DNA of 64,000 bases from Klebsiella grimontii (GTDB lineage Bacteria > Pseudomonadota > Gammaproteobacteria > Enterobacterales > Enterobacteriaceae): NCBI RefSeq assembly GCF_900200035.1, contig NZ_FZTC01000021.1, positions 1-64,000 on the forward strand. Direction: 5' to 3'. Each line of letters opens with the position of its first letter. Positions within the stretch are counted from its first letter, which is position 1. Below the pieces are notes generated by a model. The model had not been told where the DNA came from. It made no database searches and saw only the letters and a program-made list of their open reading frames with translations. Positions 28,809 to 39,812 of this stretch are shown piece after piece. The translations under genes were made by a program, and so were the position numbers.

Positions 28809-28834
28809 GTACAACTGTACGAGTATATTCGAAC
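28809..28834. promoter_or_regulatory. Candidate promoter/operator region between EF-G paralogue and ArsR gene
   Basis: GTACA-AC-TGTAC (28809-28820) is a perfect short inverted repeat, immediately next to GAGTATATTCGAAC, which contains a plausible -10 element (TATATT). The location between divergent genes, one of them an ArsR-type regulator, makes this the likeliest operator in the spacer. Confidence 0.3.
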
Positions 28835-28971
28835 TATTTTTGCTATCGTTACTATTGGTGAAGCTGCGACGACGCGCGTGGCTTTAGAAAAGCAGTTTGG
28901 GTATATTACCGGCCAGCCGCCGATACGGGCCGCTGCTCGTAAGGCAGCGCAACCGCCGACACAGGAATAGT

Positions 28972-29283
28972 ATGATCGCCAATCACCCCGAACGTGAACA
29001 AATTCGCCTCGAAAATGTCCTTTTCGCCCTCGGTAACCCGCTACGGCTTGAGATTATCCGCATCCTTGCCGACGGAAGCGAGCAGAGCTGTAACGCCCTG
29101 CGTCACGAAGATGTGGCGAAGTCGACCATGACCCACCACTGGCGCGTCCTGCGCGACAGCGGTGTGATCTGGCAGCGCCCACAGGGGCGGGAGAACTTGA
29201 TTTCGCTGCGCCGGGAAGATTTAGACGCGCGCTTTCCCGGCCTGCTGGATACGCTGCTTAAGGTCATGCAGCAGGAGAACTAA
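28972..29283 (+). CDS. ArsR-family winged-helix regulator
   Basis: This 103-residue protein is a single winged-helix domain. LGNPLRLEIIRILADGSEQSCNAL is helices 1-2 by position, and AKSTMTHHWRVLRDSGVIWQR is the recognition helix and wing (core STMTHHWRVL). It lacks the ELCVCDL-type metal-binding cysteines of arsenic and zinc sensors; only one cysteine (QSCNAL) is present, so the signal is probably not a classical ArsR metal site. The start at 28972 follows CAGGAAT; an upstream in-frame start at 28897 would add an unrelated basic stretch. It is divergent from the EF-G paralogue and convergent with nifJ. Confidence 0.82.
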   Translation: MIANHPEREQIRLENVLFALGNPLRLEIIRILADGSEQSCNALRHEDVAKSTMTHHWRVLRDSGVIWQRPQGRENLISLRREDLDARFPGLLDTLLKVMQQEN

Positions 29284-29290
29284 AGGCCCG

Positions 29291-32200
29291 CTACTCCTCG
29301 CCGGCCAGCCGCCGATACTGGGCAAAGCGGGCCCGCGCGTCCTCCTCGGTTCGGCTAAAGAGCGCATCCGCCAGATGCGGCGTCGTTTTGTGCAGCGAGG
29401 CGTAGCGCACTTCGCCAAGCAAAAAGTCGCGGAAGCTCTCCTCCGGCTCTTCGGAATCGAGCATAAACGGCGTCTTACCTTCCGCTTCCCGCTGCGGATG
29501 ATAGCGCCACAGGTGCCAGTATCCCGCCTCAACCGCCCGTTTCGCCTCGCGCTGGCTGCAGCGCATGCCGGCTTTCAGCCCGTGGTTAATGCAGGCGGCG
29601 TAGGCAATCACCAGCGACGGTCCCGGCCAGGCTTCGGCCTCGGCGATCGCCCGTAGGGTCTGATCTTTATCAGCGCCCATCGCGACCTGGGCCACGTACA
29701 CATTGCCGTAGCTCATCGCCATCATGCCGAGATCTTTTTTCCGCGTGCGTTTGCCCTGCGCGGCAAACTTCGCGATGGCCGCCACCGGGGTCGATTTAGA
29801 CGACTGGCCGCCGGTATTGGAGTAAACCTCGGTGTCAAATACCAGAATATTGACGTCTTCCCCGCTCGCCAGCACGTGATCGAGACCGCCGAAGCCGATA
29901 TCGTAGGCCCAGCCGTCGCCGCCGAAAATCCACTGCGAACGACGAACAAAATAGTCGCGGTTCTGCCACAGCTGCTCCAGCAGCGGCACGCCCTCTTTTT
30001 CCGCCGCCAGCCGTTCGCTGAGCCGGTCCGCGCGCTCGCGGGTGCCCTCGCCTTCATCCTGCTTCGCCAGCCACTGGCGCATTGCGTCGCTAAGTTCGTC
30101 GCTGACAGCTAGCGCCAGCGCGGCGGTCATATCATCGGCGATTTGTTGACGCACCGCCTGGCCGCCGAGCATCATGCCGAGGCCAAACTCCGCATTATCC
30201 TCAAACAGCGAGTTCGCCCATGCCGGGCCGTGGCCGCGGTGGTTGGTGGTATAGGGAATCGACGGCGCGCTGGCTCCCCAGATAGAAGAGCAGCCGGTGG
30301 CGTTAGCGATCAACATCCGGTCGCCAAACAGCTGGGTTATCAGGCGGGCATAAGGCGTTTCACCGCATCCCGCGCAGGCGCCGGAAAACTCCAGCAGCGG
30401 GGTTTCAAACTGGCTGCCTTTGACCGTCGTCTTACGAAACGGATTGCTCTTCGGCGTCAGCGCCAGCGCATAGTCCCAGACCGGCGCCATCTGACGCTGG
30501 CTATCGAGAGACTGCATTTTTAACGCCTTGCCGCGCGCGGGACAGATATCCACGCAGTTGCCGCAGCCGGAACAATCCAGCGGCGAGATAGCCAGATGGT
30601 AGTGATACTCCTTCGCTCCCTGCGCGGGTTTGCTCAGCAGCCCAACCGGCGCGGCGTCATGCTCTTCGCCGTTGAGCAGCGCCGGGCGGATCGCCGCATG
30701 CGGGCAGATAAAGGCGCACTGGTTACACTGCGTGCAGCCCTCCGGCTGCCAGACCGGCACTTCCAGCGCGATCCCGCGTTTCTCCCACGCGGCGGTGCCC
30801 GAAGGAAACGTCCCGTCCTCCATACCGACAAACGCGCTCACCGGCAGCTGGTCGCCGCACTGGCGGTTCATCGGCTGCAGAATATCGCGGATGAAATCCG
30901 GCATCATGGCTGATGCTTGCGCCGCGGGTTCATCCAGCGTCGCCCAGTGCGCCGGAATCGTCACCTGATGCAGCGAGGCCATGCCCAGCTCGATCGCCCG
31001 CTGGTTCATCTCAATCACCGCCGCCCCTTTGCTGCCGTAGCTTTTTTCAACCGCCTGCTTGAGGTAATCCGCCGCGGTCTGCGGGTCGATAATCGCCGCC
31101 AGCTTAAAGAACGCCGCCTGCATCAGCATATTAAAGCGCCCGCCCAGCCCGAGCTCGCGGGCGATATCCACGGCGTTCAGGGTATAAAAATGGATATTTT
31201 CCCGCGCCAGATAGCGTTTGAAGCTGACCGGCAGATGCTGCTCCAGCTCCGCATCGGACCAGCTGCAGTTGAGTAAAAAGGTCCCGCCCGGCTTTAATCC
31301 GTCCAGCAGATCGTAGCGCTCAACGTAGGACTGCTGCGAACAGGAGATAAAATCGGCCCGATGGATCAGGTAGGGCGAATTGATCGGCCGGTCGCCGAAG
31401 CGCAAATGTGAAACGGTAATGCCGCCGGATTTTTTCGAGTCATAGGAAAAGTAGGCCTGCGCGTAGAGCGGCGTTTTATCGCCGATAATTTTGATCGCGC
31501 TTTTATTGGCCCCGACGGTGCCGTCCGAGCCCATGCCCCAAAATTTACAGGCGGTGATGCCGTCATGCGAGACCGCCAGCGTCTGCTGGCGCGGGGGCAA
31601 CGAAGTAAAGGTTACATCATCGACAATCCCGAGGGTAAACCCGTCCATCGGCAGCGGTTTATTGAGGTTATCAAAGACGGCCGCGATATCGTTGGGCAGA
31701 ACATCCTTCCCGCCAAGCGCATAGCGGCCGCCGACGATTAGCGGCGCATCGTCGTGGTGGTAGAAGGCGTTTTTCACATCCAGGCACAGCGGTTCAGCCT
31801 GAGCGCCGGGCTCTTTGGTACGGTCAAGGACGGCAATCCGCTGCACGGTTTTCGGCAGCTGGGCGAAGAAGTGGGCCAGCGAAAAAGGACGAAACAGATG
31901 CACGCTGAGCAGCCCGACCTTCTCTCCCGCCGCGTTCAGCGTATCCACCACTTCCTGAACGGTATCGCAGACCGATCCCATTGCGATAATCACCCGTTCG
32001 GCATCCGCCGCGCCGGTATAGTTAAACAGATGGTACTCCCGGCCGGTGAGCGCGCTGATTTGCGCCATATAGCTTTCGACAATGTCGGGCAGCGCCTGAT
32101 AAAAACGGTTGCCCGCCTCCCGCTCCTGGAAGTAGATATCCGGGTTCTGCGCCGTTCCGCGGATGACCGGATGATCCGGATGCAGCGCGTTACGGCGGAA

Positions 32201-32806
32201 GCTGTCGAGCGCGGGCCGGTCCAGCAGCGTCGCCAGCTGCTCATATTCCAACACCTCGATTTTTTGAATTTCGTGCGAGGTGCGAAAACCGTCGAAGAAG
32301 TTAACAAACGGGATGCGTCCCTTAATCGCCGCCAGATGCGCCACCGCCGACAAATCCATCACCTGCTGCACGTTGTTCTCCGCCAGCATCGCGCAGCCGG
32401 TCTGGCGGACCGCCATCACATCCTGGTGATCGCCAAAAATATTCAGCGAATTGGTCGCCAGCGCCCGGGCGCTGACGTGAAAGACGCCCGGCAGCAGTTC
32501 ACCGGCGATTTTGTACATGTTGGGGATCATCAGCAGCAGCCCCTGGGAGGCCGTATAGGTGGTGGTGAGCGCCCCGGCCTGCAGCGCGCCGTGGACCGCG
32601 CCTGCCGCGCCGGCCTCCGACTGCATCTCCATTAAGCGCACCGGCTGGCCAAAAAGGTTCTTTTTCCCCTGCGCCGCCCACTCGTCGACGTTTTCCGCCA
32701 TCGGCGTGGAGGGGGTTATGGGGTAAATCGCCGCGACCTCGGTAAAGGCATAAGAGATCCAGGCCGCCGCGGCGTTGCCATCCATTGTTTTCATTTTTCC
32801 GGACAT
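29291..32806 (-). CDS. nifJ: Pyruvate:flavodoxin oxidoreductase NifJ
   Basis: This 1171-residue enzyme oxidises pyruvate to acetyl-CoA and passes electrons to the flavodoxin NifF. Domains in order are the pyruvate-binding N-terminal domain (YPITPSTPMAE), the gamma-like domain, two 4Fe-4S motifs (CTQCNQCAFICP near 690 and CSGCGNCVDICP near 749), the proximal cluster and TPP domain (CAGCGETPYARL near 815; GDGWAYDIGFGG near 962), and a C-terminal cysteine (YAACINHG). The length matches Klebsiella NifJ. It is transcribed divergently from nifHDKTY, with its own sigma-54 promoter. Confidence 0.97.
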   Translation of the reverse strand: MSGKMKTMDGNAAAAWISYAFTEVAAIYPITPSTPMAENVDEWAAQGKKNLFGQPVRLMEMQSEAGAAGAVHGALQAGALTTTYTASQGLLLMIPNMYKIAGELLPGVFHVSARALATNSLNIFGDHQDVMAVRQTGCAMLAENNVQQVMDLSAVAHLAAIKGRIPFVNFFDGFRTSHEIQKIEVLEYEQLATLLDRPALDSFRRNALHPDHPVIRGTAQNPDIYFQEREAGNRFYQALPDIVESYMAQISALTGREYHLFNYTGAADAERVIIAMGSVCDTVQEVVDTLNAAGEKVGLLSVHLFRPFSLAHFFAQLPKTVQRIAVLDRTKEPGAQAEPLCLDVKNAFYHHDDAPLIVGGRYALGGKDVLPNDIAAVFDNLNKPLPMDGFTLGIVDDVTFTSLPPRQQTLAVSHDGITACKFWGMGSDGTVGANKSAIKIIGDKTPLYAQAYFSYDSKKSGGITVSHLRFGDRPINSPYLIHRADFISCSQQSYVERYDLLDGLKPGGTFLLNCSWSDAELEQHLPVSFKRYLARENIHFYTLNAVDIARELGLGGRFNMLMQAAFFKLAAIIDPQTAADYLKQAVEKSYGSKGAAVIEMNQRAIELGMASLHQVTIPAHWATLDEPAAQASAMMPDFIRDILQPMNRQCGDQLPVSAFVGMEDGTFPSGTAAWEKRGIALEVPVWQPEGCTQCNQCAFICPHAAIRPALLNGEEHDAAPVGLLSKPAQGAKEYHYHLAISPLDCSGCGNCVDICPARGKALKMQSLDSQRQMAPVWDYALALTPKSNPFRKTTVKGSQFETPLLEFSGACAGCGETPYARLITQLFGDRMLIANATGCSSIWGASAPSIPYTTNHRGHGPAWANSLFEDNAEFGLGMMLGGQAVRQQIADDMTAALALAVSDELSDAMRQWLAKQDEGEGTRERADRLSERLAAEKEGVPLLEQLWQNRDYFVRRSQWIFGGDGWAYDIGFGGLDHVLASGEDVNILVFDTEVYSNTGGQSSKSTPVAAIAKFAAQGKRTRKKDLGMMAMSYGNVYVAQVAMGADKDQTLRAIAEAEAWPGPSLVIAYAACINHGLKAGMRCSQREAKRAVEAGYWHLWRYHPQREAEGKTPFMLDSEEPEESFRDFLLGEVRYASLHKTTPHLADALFSRTEEDARARFAQYRRLAGEE

Positions 32807-32875
32807 TGTTCAATCCTCGAAGGTGAGAGGCATCTTCGCCGCCTCAAATAAGCGGCAAACCCAGTTGTTGCCTCA

Positions 32876-32891
32876 AGCACAGCCTGTGCCA
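32876..32891 (-). promoter_or_regulatory. Sigma-54 promoter of nifJ
   Basis: On the minus strand the sequence TGGCACAGGCTGTGCT has GG and GC separated by exactly 10 bases, matching the -24/-12 consensus. It lies about 70 bases before the nifJ start. Confidence 0.8.
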
Positions 32892-32997
32892 GCTCGCGGA
32901 TGACAGAAGAGTTATCGCGAATTCAACGCGTTATGAAGAGAGTCGCCGCGCAGCGCGCAACGAGATTGCGTGGAATAAGACACAGGGGGCGACAAGC

Positions 32998-34092
<1,095 letters not shown>

Positions 34093-34105
34093 GCACAGGA
34101 CAATT

Positions 34106-35557
34106 ATGATGACCAACGCAACGGGCGAACGTAATCTGGCGCTGATCCAGGAAGTCCTGGAGGTGTTCCCGGAAACCGCGCGAAAAGAGCGCAGAAAGCA
34201 CATGATGGTCAGCGATCCGGAAATGGAGAGCGTCGGCAAGTGCATTATCTCTAACCGCAAATCACAACCCGGCGTAATGACCGTACGCGGCTGCGCCTAC
34301 GCCGGTTCCAAAGGGGTGGTATTTGGGCCGATCAAGGATATGGCCCACATTTCGCACGGACCGGTCGGCTGCGGCCAGTATTCCCGCGCCGGACGACGCA
34401 ACTATTACACCGGAGTCAGCGGCGTCGATAGCTTCGGCACGCTGAACTTCACCTCTGATTTTCAGGAGCGCGACATCGTCTTCGGCGGCGATAAAAAGCT
34501 CAGCAAGCTGATTGAAGAGATGGAGCTGCTGTTCCCGCTCACCAAAGGGATCACCATTCAGTCGGAATGCCCGGTGGGGCTGATCGGTGATGATATCAGC
34601 GCGGTGGCCAACGCCAGCAGCAAGGCGCTGGATAAACCGGTGATCCCGGTACGCTGCGAAGGCTTTCGCGGCGTGTCGCAGTCTCTGGGGCACCATATCG
34701 CCAACGACGTGGTGCGCGACTGGATCCTGAACAATCGCGAAGGACAGCCGTTTGAAACCACCCCTTACGATGTGGCGATCATCGGCGACTACAACATCGG
34801 CGGCGACGCCTGGGCCTCGCGCATTCTGCTGGAAGAGATGGGGCTACGGGTAGTCGCGCAGTGGTCCGGCGACGGCACGCTGGTGGAGATGGAGAATACC
34901 CCATTCGTCAAGCTGAACCTGGTTCACTGCTACCGTTCGATGAACTATATCGCCCGCCATATGGAGGAGAAACATCAGATTCCGTGGATGGAGTACAACT
35001 TCTTCGGGCCGACCAAAATCGCCGAATCGCTGCGCAAAATCGCCGACCAGTTCGACGATACGATTCGCGCGAACGCCGAAGCGGTGATCGCCCGGTATGA
35101 GGGGCAGATGGCGGCGATTATCGCCAAATATCGCCCGCGCCTGGAGGGGCGTAAGGTGCTGCTCTATATGGGCGGCCTGCGGCCGCGCCACGTTATTGGC
35201 GCCTATGAGGATCTCGGGATGGAGATCATCGCCGCCGGCTACGAGTTTGCCCATAACGATGATTACGACCGCACCCTGCCGGATCTGAAAGAGGGCACGC
35301 TGCTGTTCGATGACGCCAGCAGCTACGAGCTGGAAGCGTTCGTCAAGGCGCTGAAGCCCGACCTTATCGGCTCCGGCATCAAGGAAAAATATATCTTCCA
35401 GAAAATGGGCGTGCCGTTCCGCCAGATGCACTCGTGGGACTATTCCGGCCCGTACCACGGCTACGATGGTTTCGCCATTTTCGCCCGCGATATGGATATG
35501 ACCCTGAACAACCCGGCGTGGAACGAACTGACCGCTCCGTGGCTGAAGTCTGCGTGA
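34106..35557 (+). CDS. nifD: Nitrogenase MoFe protein alpha chain
   Basis: This 483-residue subunit carries the FeMo-cofactor and half of each P-cluster. P-cluster cysteines lie in [16 protein letters not shown] and [11 protein letters not shown]. The cofactor ligands are the cysteine of [10 protein letters not shown] and the histidine of [10 protein letters not shown]. The start is the first of two ATG codons at 34106/34109 following ACAGGA; the open frame upstream overlaps nifH and is not coding. It lies 13 bases after nifH, consistent with one transcript. Confidence 0.98.
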   Translation: MMTNATGERNLALIQEVLEVFPETARKERRKHMMVSDPEMESVGKCIISNRKSQPGVMTVRGCAYAGSKGVVFGPIKDMAHISHGPVGCGQYSRAGRRNYYTGVSGVDSFGTLNFTSDFQERDIVFGGDKKLSKLIEEMELLFPLTKGITIQSECPVGLIGDDISAVANASSKALDKPVIPVRCEGFRGVSQSLGHHIANDVVRDWILNNREGQPFETTPYDVAIIGDYNIGGDAWASRILLEEMGLRVVAQWSGDGTLVEMENTPFVKLNLVHCYRSMNYIARHMEEKHQIPWMEYNFFGPTKIAESLRKIADQFDDTIRANAEAVIARYEGQMAAIIAKYRPRLEGRKVLLYMGGLRPRHVIGAYEDLGMEIIAAGYEFAHNDDYDRTLPDLKEGTLLFDDASSYELEAFVKALKPDLIGSGIKEKYIFQKMGVPFRQMHSWDYSGPYHGYDGFAIFARDMDMTLNNPAWNELTAPWLKSA

Positions 35558-35612
35558 TTGCCCACTCACTGTCCCGTCTGTTCACCGATTTGTGGCGCGG
35601 GAGGAGAACACC

Positions 35613-37175
35613 ATGAGCCAAACGATTGATAAAATTAATAGCTGTTATCCGCTATTCGAACAGGATGAATACCAGGAGCTGTTCCGCAATAAGCGGCAGC
35701 TGGAAGAGGCGCACGATGCGCAGCGCGTGCAGGAGGTCTTTGCCTGGACCACCACCGCCGAGTATGAAGCGCTGAATTTCCAGCGCGAGGCGCTGACCGT
35801 TGACCCGGCGAAAGCCTGCCAGCCGCTTGGCGCGGTGCTTTGCTCGCTGGGATTTGCCAACACCCTGCCGTATGTGCACGGCTCTCAGGGGTGCGTGGCC
35901 TACTTTCGCACCTATTTTAACCGCCATTTCAAAGAGCCGATCGCCTGCGTCTCCGACTCGATGACCGAAGACGCGGCGGTCTTCGGCGGCAACAACAATA
36001 TGAACCTGGGCCTGCAGAACGCCAGCGCGCTGTACAAACCGGAGATCATTGCGGTGTCCACCACCTGCATGGCGGAAGTTATCGGCGATGACCTGCAGGC
36101 GTTTATCGCCAACGCCAAAAAAGATGGCTTCGTCGACAGCAGCATCGCCGTGCCCCACGCCCATACGCCAAGCTTTATCGGCAGCCACGTCACCGGCTGG
36201 GATAACATGTTTGAAGGCTTCGCCAAAACCTTCACTGCGGACTACCAGGGGCAGCCGGGCAAACTGCCGAAGCTCAATCTGGTGACCGGCTTTGAAACCT
36301 ATCTCGGCAACTTCCGCGTATTAAAGCGGATGATGGAACAGATGGCGGTGCCGTGCAGCCTGCTCTCCGATCCGTCGGAAGTTCTCGACACGCCCGCCGA
36401 CGGCCACTATCGGATGTATTCCGGCGGCACCACGCAGCAGGAGATGAAAGAGGCCCCTGACGCCATCGATACGCTGCTCCTGCAGCCGTGGCAGCTGCTG
36501 AAGAGCAAAAAAGTGGTGCAGGAGATGTGGAACCAGCCCGCCACCGAGGTCGCCATTCCGCTGGGGCTGGCCGCCACCGATGAACTGCTGATGACCGTCA
36601 GCCAGCTTAGCGGCAAGCCGATTGCCGACGCCCTCACCCTTGAGCGCGGCCGGCTGGTTGACATGATGCTCGACTCCCACACCTGGCTGCACGGCAAGAA
36701 GTTTGGCCTGTACGGCGATCCGGACTTCGTGATGGGCCTCACCCGCTTCCTGCTGGAGCTGGGCTGCGAGCCAACGGTGATCCTGAGCCATAACGCCAAC
36801 AAACGCTGGCAAAAAGCGATGAACAAAATGCTCGATGCCTCGCCGTACGGGCGCGATAGCGAAGTGTTTATCAACTGCGATTTGTGGCACTTCCGTTCGC
36901 TGATGTTCACCCGTCAGCCGGACTTTATGATCGGCAACTCCTACGGCAAGTTTATCCAGCGCGATACCCTGGCGAAGGGTAAAGCCTTTGAAGTGCCGCT
37001 TATCCGCCTCGGCTTTCCGCTGTTCGACCGCCACCATCTGCACCGCCAGACAACCTGGGGTTATGAAGGGGCGATGAACATTGTGACGACGCTGGTGAAC
37101 GCCGTGCTGGAGAAACTGGATAGCGATACCAGCCAGCTGGGCAAAACCGATTACAGCTTCGATCTCGTCCGTTAA
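35613..37175 (+). CDS. nifK: Nitrogenase MoFe protein beta chain
   Basis: This 520-residue subunit pairs with NifD and supplies the remaining P-cluster ligands: the cysteines in GAVLCSLGF, GSQGCVAYFR and STTCMAEVIGDD. The length is that of the Klebsiella protein. The start at 35613 has GGGAGGAG directly upstream. The 55-base gap after nifD shows no terminator. Confidence 0.98.
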   Translation: MSQTIDKINSCYPLFEQDEYQELFRNKRQLEEAHDAQRVQEVFAWTTTAEYEALNFQREALTVDPAKACQPLGAVLCSLGFANTLPYVHGSQGCVAYFRTYFNRHFKEPIACVSDSMTEDAAVFGGNNNMNLGLQNASALYKPEIIAVSTTCMAEVIGDDLQAFIANAKKDGFVDSSIAVPHAHTPSFIGSHVTGWDNMFEGFAKTFTADYQGQPGKLPKLNLVTGFETYLGNFRVLKRMMEQMAVPCSLLSDPSEVLDTPADGHYRMYSGGTTQQEMKEAPDAIDTLLLQPWQLLKSKKVVQEMWNQPATEVAIPLGLAATDELLMTVSQLSGKPIADALTLERGRLVDMMLDSHTWLHGKKFGLYGDPDFVMGLTRFLLELGCEPTVILSHNANKRWQKAMNKMLDASPYGRDSEVFINCDLWHFRSLMFTRQPDFMIGNSYGKFIQRDTLAKGKAFEVPLIRLGFPLFDRHHLHRQTTWGYEGAMNIVTTLVNAVLEKLDSDTSQLGKTDYSFDLVR

Positions 37176-37214
37176 CCATCAGGTGCCCCGCGTCATGCGG
37201 GGCCAGGAGGGAGT

Positions 37215-37433
37215 ATGCCCATCGTGATTTTCCGTGAGCGCGGCGCGGACCTGTACGCCTATATCGCGAAACAGGATCTGGAAGCGCGAGTGATCCAGAT
37301 TGAGCATAACGACGCTGAACGCCGGGGCGGCGCGATTTCGCTGGAGGGGGGACGCCGCTACTACGTGCATCCGCAGCCGGGGCGTCCCGTCTTTCCGATA
37401 AGCCTGCGCGCGACGCGCAATACCTTGATATAA
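37215..37433 (+). CDS. nifT: NifT
   Basis: This 72-residue NifT/FixU-family protein is small and beta-rich (MPIVIFRERGADLYAYIAK, then GGAISLEGGRRYYVHP). It is always found downstream of nifK. Its exact role is unresolved and mutants usually still fix nitrogen. It begins after AGGAGGGAG, 39 bases past nifK. Confidence 0.95.
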   Translation: MPIVIFRERGADLYAYIAKQDLEARVIQIEHNDAERRGGAISLEGGRRYYVHPQPGRPVFPISLRATRNTLI

Positions 37434-37443
37434 GGAGCTGGAG

Positions 37444-38106
37444 ATGTCCGACAACGATACCCTATTCTGGCGTATGCTGGCGCTGTTTCAGTCTCTGCCG
37501 GACCTACAGCCGGCGCAAATCGTCGACTGGCTGGCGCAGGAGAGCGGCGAGACGCTGACGCCAGAGCGTCTGGCGACCCTGACCCAGCCGCAGCTGGCCG
37601 CCAGCTTTCCCTCCGCGACGGCGGTGATGTCCCCCGCTCGCTGGTCGCGGGTGATGGCGAGCCTGCAGGGCGCGCTGCCCGCCCATTTACGCATCGTTCG
37701 CCCTGCCCAGCGCACGCCGCAGCTGCTGGCGGCATTTTGCTCCCAGGATGGGCTGGTGATTAACGGCCATTTCGGCCAGGGACGACTGTTTTTTATCTAC
37801 GCGTTCGATGAACAAGGCGGCTGGCTGTACGATCTGCGCCGCTATCCCTCCGCCCCCCACCAGCAGGAGGCCAACGAAGTGCGCGCCCGGCTTATTGAGG
37901 ACTGTCAGCTGCTGTTTTGCCAGGAGATAGGCGGGCCCGCCGCCGCGCGACTGATCCGCCATCGCATCCACCCGATGAAAGCGCAGCCCGGGACGACGAT
38001 TCAGGCACAGTGCGAGGCGATCAATACGCTGCTGGCCGGCCGTTTGCCGCCGTGGCTGGCGAAGCGGCTTAACAGGGATAACCCTCTGGAAGAACGCGTT
38101 TTTTAA
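37444..38106 (+). CDS. nifY: NifY, apo-dinitrogenase maturation factor
   Basis: This 220-residue protein binds cofactor-deficient NifDK and helps FeMo-cofactor insertion. An N-terminal helical domain (about 1-95) is followed by a NifX/NifB-C-type domain (about 97-215; LVINGHFGQGRLFFIYAF). It begins 10 bases after nifT with AAGGAGCTGGAG upstream and is the last gene before a terminator. Confidence 0.96.
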   Translation: MSDNDTLFWRMLALFQSLPDLQPAQIVDWLAQESGETLTPERLATLTQPQLAASFPSATAVMSPARWSRVMASLQGALPAHLRIVRPAQRTPQLLAAFCSQDGLVINGHFGQGRLFFIYAFDEQGGWLYDLRRYPSAPHQQEANEVRARLIEDCQLLFCQEIGGPAAARLIRHRIHPMKAQPGTTIQAQCEAINTLLAGRLPPWLAKRLNRDNPLEERVF

Positions 38107-38125
38107 TCCCTGTTTTGTGCTTGTT

Positions 38126-38151
38126 GCCCGCTGACCCCGCGGGCTTTTTTT
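38126..38151 (+). terminator. Intrinsic terminator after nifHDKTY
   Basis: GCCCGC (38126-38131) pairs with GCGGGC (38139-38144) around a 7-base loop and is followed by seven T residues. It lies 20 bases after the nifY stop. Confidence 0.85.
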
Positions 38152-38327
38152 CGCGTATGGACGCTCTTCCCCACGTTACGGTCAGGGGAATATTCCGTTC
38201 ACGGTTGTTCCGGGCTTCTTGATGCGCCTAACCCCCTCGCTGCCAGCCTTTCATCAACAAATAGCCATGCCAGCGCGATAGGTCATAAAGCATCACATGC
38301 CGCCATCCCTTGTCCGATTGTTGGCTT

Positions 38328-38343
38328 TGTCGCAAAGCCAACA
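38328..38343. promoter_or_regulatory. NifA upstream activator site of nifENX
   Basis: TGT-CGCAAAGCCA-ACA fits TGT-N10-ACA. It is embedded in a larger perfect inverted repeat at 38319-38343 (11-base arms TGTTGGCTTTG and CAAAGCCAACA around TCG). Its centre is about 68 bases upstream of the predicted start of transcription. Confidence 0.75.
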
Positions 38344-38376
38344 ACCTCTTTTCTTTAAAAATCAAGGCTCCGCTTC

Positions 38377-38392
38377 TGGAGCGCGAATTGCA
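38377..38392 (+). promoter_or_regulatory. Sigma-54 promoter of nifENX
   Basis: TGGAGCGCGAATTGCA has GG (38378-38379) and GC (38390-38391) with exact 10-base spacing. It lies 37 bases before the nifE start. Confidence 0.85.
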
Positions 38393-38428
38393 TCTTCCCC
38401 CTCATCCCCCACCGTCAACGAGGTCACT

Positions 38429-39802
38429 ATGAAGGGAAATGAAATTCTGGCGCTGCTGGATGAACCGGCCTGTGAACACAACCATAAACAAAAATCCGGC
38501 TGCAGCGCGCCCAAACCCGGCGCCACCGCCGGCGGCTGCGCGTTCGACGGCGCGCAGATAACCCTGCTGCCCATCGCCGACGTGGCGCATCTGGTCCACG
38601 GCCCCATCGGCTGCGCCGGAAGCTCATGGGATAACCGCGGCAGCGCCAGCTCCGGCCCCACCCTTAATCGGCTCGGGTTCACCACCGATCTCAACGAACA
38701 GGACGTGATTATGGGCCGCGGCGAACGCCGCCTGTTTCACGCCGTGCGCCATATCGTCACCCGCTATCATCCGGCGGCGGTCTTTATCTACAACACCTGC
38801 GTACCGGCCATGGAGGGCGATGACCTGGAAGCGGTATGCCAGGCCGCGCAGACCGCCACCGGCGTACCGGTTATCGCTATTGACGCCGCCGGTTTCTACG
38901 GCAGTAAAAATCTCGGTAACCGGCTGGCGGGCGACGTCATGGTCAAACGGGTCATCGGCCAGCGCGAGCCCGCCCCCTGGCCGGAGAGCACGCTCTTTGC
39001 CCCGGAGCAGCGTCACGATATTGGCCTGATTGGCGAATTCAATATTGCCGGCGAGTTCTGGCATATTCAGCCGCTGCTCGACGAACTGGGGATCCGCGTG
39101 CTCGGCAGCCTCTCCGGCGATGGCCGCTTCGCCGAGATCCAGACCATGCACCGGGCGCAGGCCAATATGCTGGTCTGCTCGCGGGCGTTAATTAACGTCG
39201 CCAGAGCCCTGGAGCAGCGCTACGGCACGCCGTGGTTCGAAGGCAGCTTTTACGGGATCCGCGCCACCTCTGACGCCCTGCGCCAGCTGGCGGCGCTGCT
39301 GGGCGACGACGACCTTCGCCAGCGTACCGAAGCGCTGATTGCGCGGGAGGAACAGGCGGCGGAACTGGCGCTACAGCCGTGGCGCGAACAGCTGCGCGGC
39401 CGCAAAGCGCTGCTCTATACCGGCGGGGTGAAATCCTGGTCGGTGGTATCGGCGCTGCAGGATTTGGGCATGACCGTGGTGGCAACCGGCACGCGTAAAT
39501 CCACCGAAGAGGATAAACAGCGGATCCGCGAGCTGATGGGCGAAGAGGCGGTAATGCTGGAAGAGGGCAACGCCCGCACGCTGCTGGATGTGGTCTATCG
39601 CTATCAGGCCGACCTGATGATTGCCGGCGGACGCAATATGTACACCGCCTATAAAGCCAGGCTGTCGTTTCTCGATATCAATCAGGAGCGCGAACACGCC
39701 TTCGCTGGCTATCAGGGGATCGTCACCCTCGCCCGCCAGCTGTGTCAGACCATCAACAGCCCCATCTGGCCGCAAACCCATTCTCGCGCCCCGTGGCGCT
39801 AA
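38429..39802 (+). CDS. nifE: FeMo-cofactor scaffold NifE
   Basis: This 457-residue alpha subunit of the NifEN scaffold is where the NifB cofactor is converted into FeMo-cofactor precursor. It is homologous to NifD and keeps the cluster cysteines ([34 protein letters not shown]). The start at 38429 matches the known N-terminus [10 protein letters not shown] and follows AACGAGGT; the long open frame upstream covers the promoter and is not coding. It is the first gene of nifENX. Confidence 0.97.
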   Translation: MKGNEILALLDEPACEHNHKQKSGCSAPKPGATAGGCAFDGAQITLLPIADVAHLVHGPIGCAGSSWDNRGSASSGPTLNRLGFTTDLNEQDVIMGRGERRLFHAVRHIVTRYHPAAVFIYNTCVPAMEGDDLEAVCQAAQTATGVPVIAIDAAGFYGSKNLGNRLAGDVMVKRVIGQREPAPWPESTLFAPEQRHDIGLIGEFNIAGEFWHIQPLLDELGIRVLGSLSGDGRFAEIQTMHRAQANMLVCSRALINVARALEQRYGTPWFEGSFYGIRATSDALRQLAALLGDDDLRQRTEALIAREEQAAELALQPWREQLRGRKALLYTGGVKSWSVVSALQDLGMTVVATGTRKSTEEDKQRIRELMGEEAVMLEEGNARTLLDVVYRYQADLMIAGGRNMYTAYKARLSFLDINQEREHAFAGYQGIVTLARQLCQTINSPIWPQTHSRAPWR

Positions 39803-39812
39803 GGAGCTCACC

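Larger units (their letters stand above)
38107..38428. other. nifY-nifE intergenic region
   Basis: These 322 bases hold the nifY terminator, an unannotated stretch of about 165 bases (38152-38318), then the palindromic NifA site and sigma-54 promoter of nifENX. I see no small gene in it. Confidence 0.6.

Noticed and set aside
26895-28970. Long plus-strand open frame of 691 codons opposite the EF-G paralogue
   Set aside because: It is the antisense shadow of a GC-rich, well-conserved gene. The product is rich in His and Arg with no recognisable domain or ribosome-binding site.
31754-32635. 293-codon open frame opposite nifJ
   Set aside because: Antisense to the conserved pyruvate-binding domain, without a start signal or family match.
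32855-32867. Second possible sigma-54 element (CTGGGTTTGCC on the minus strand) near nifJ
   Set aside because: GG and GC are only 4 bases apart, which sigma-54 does not recognise.
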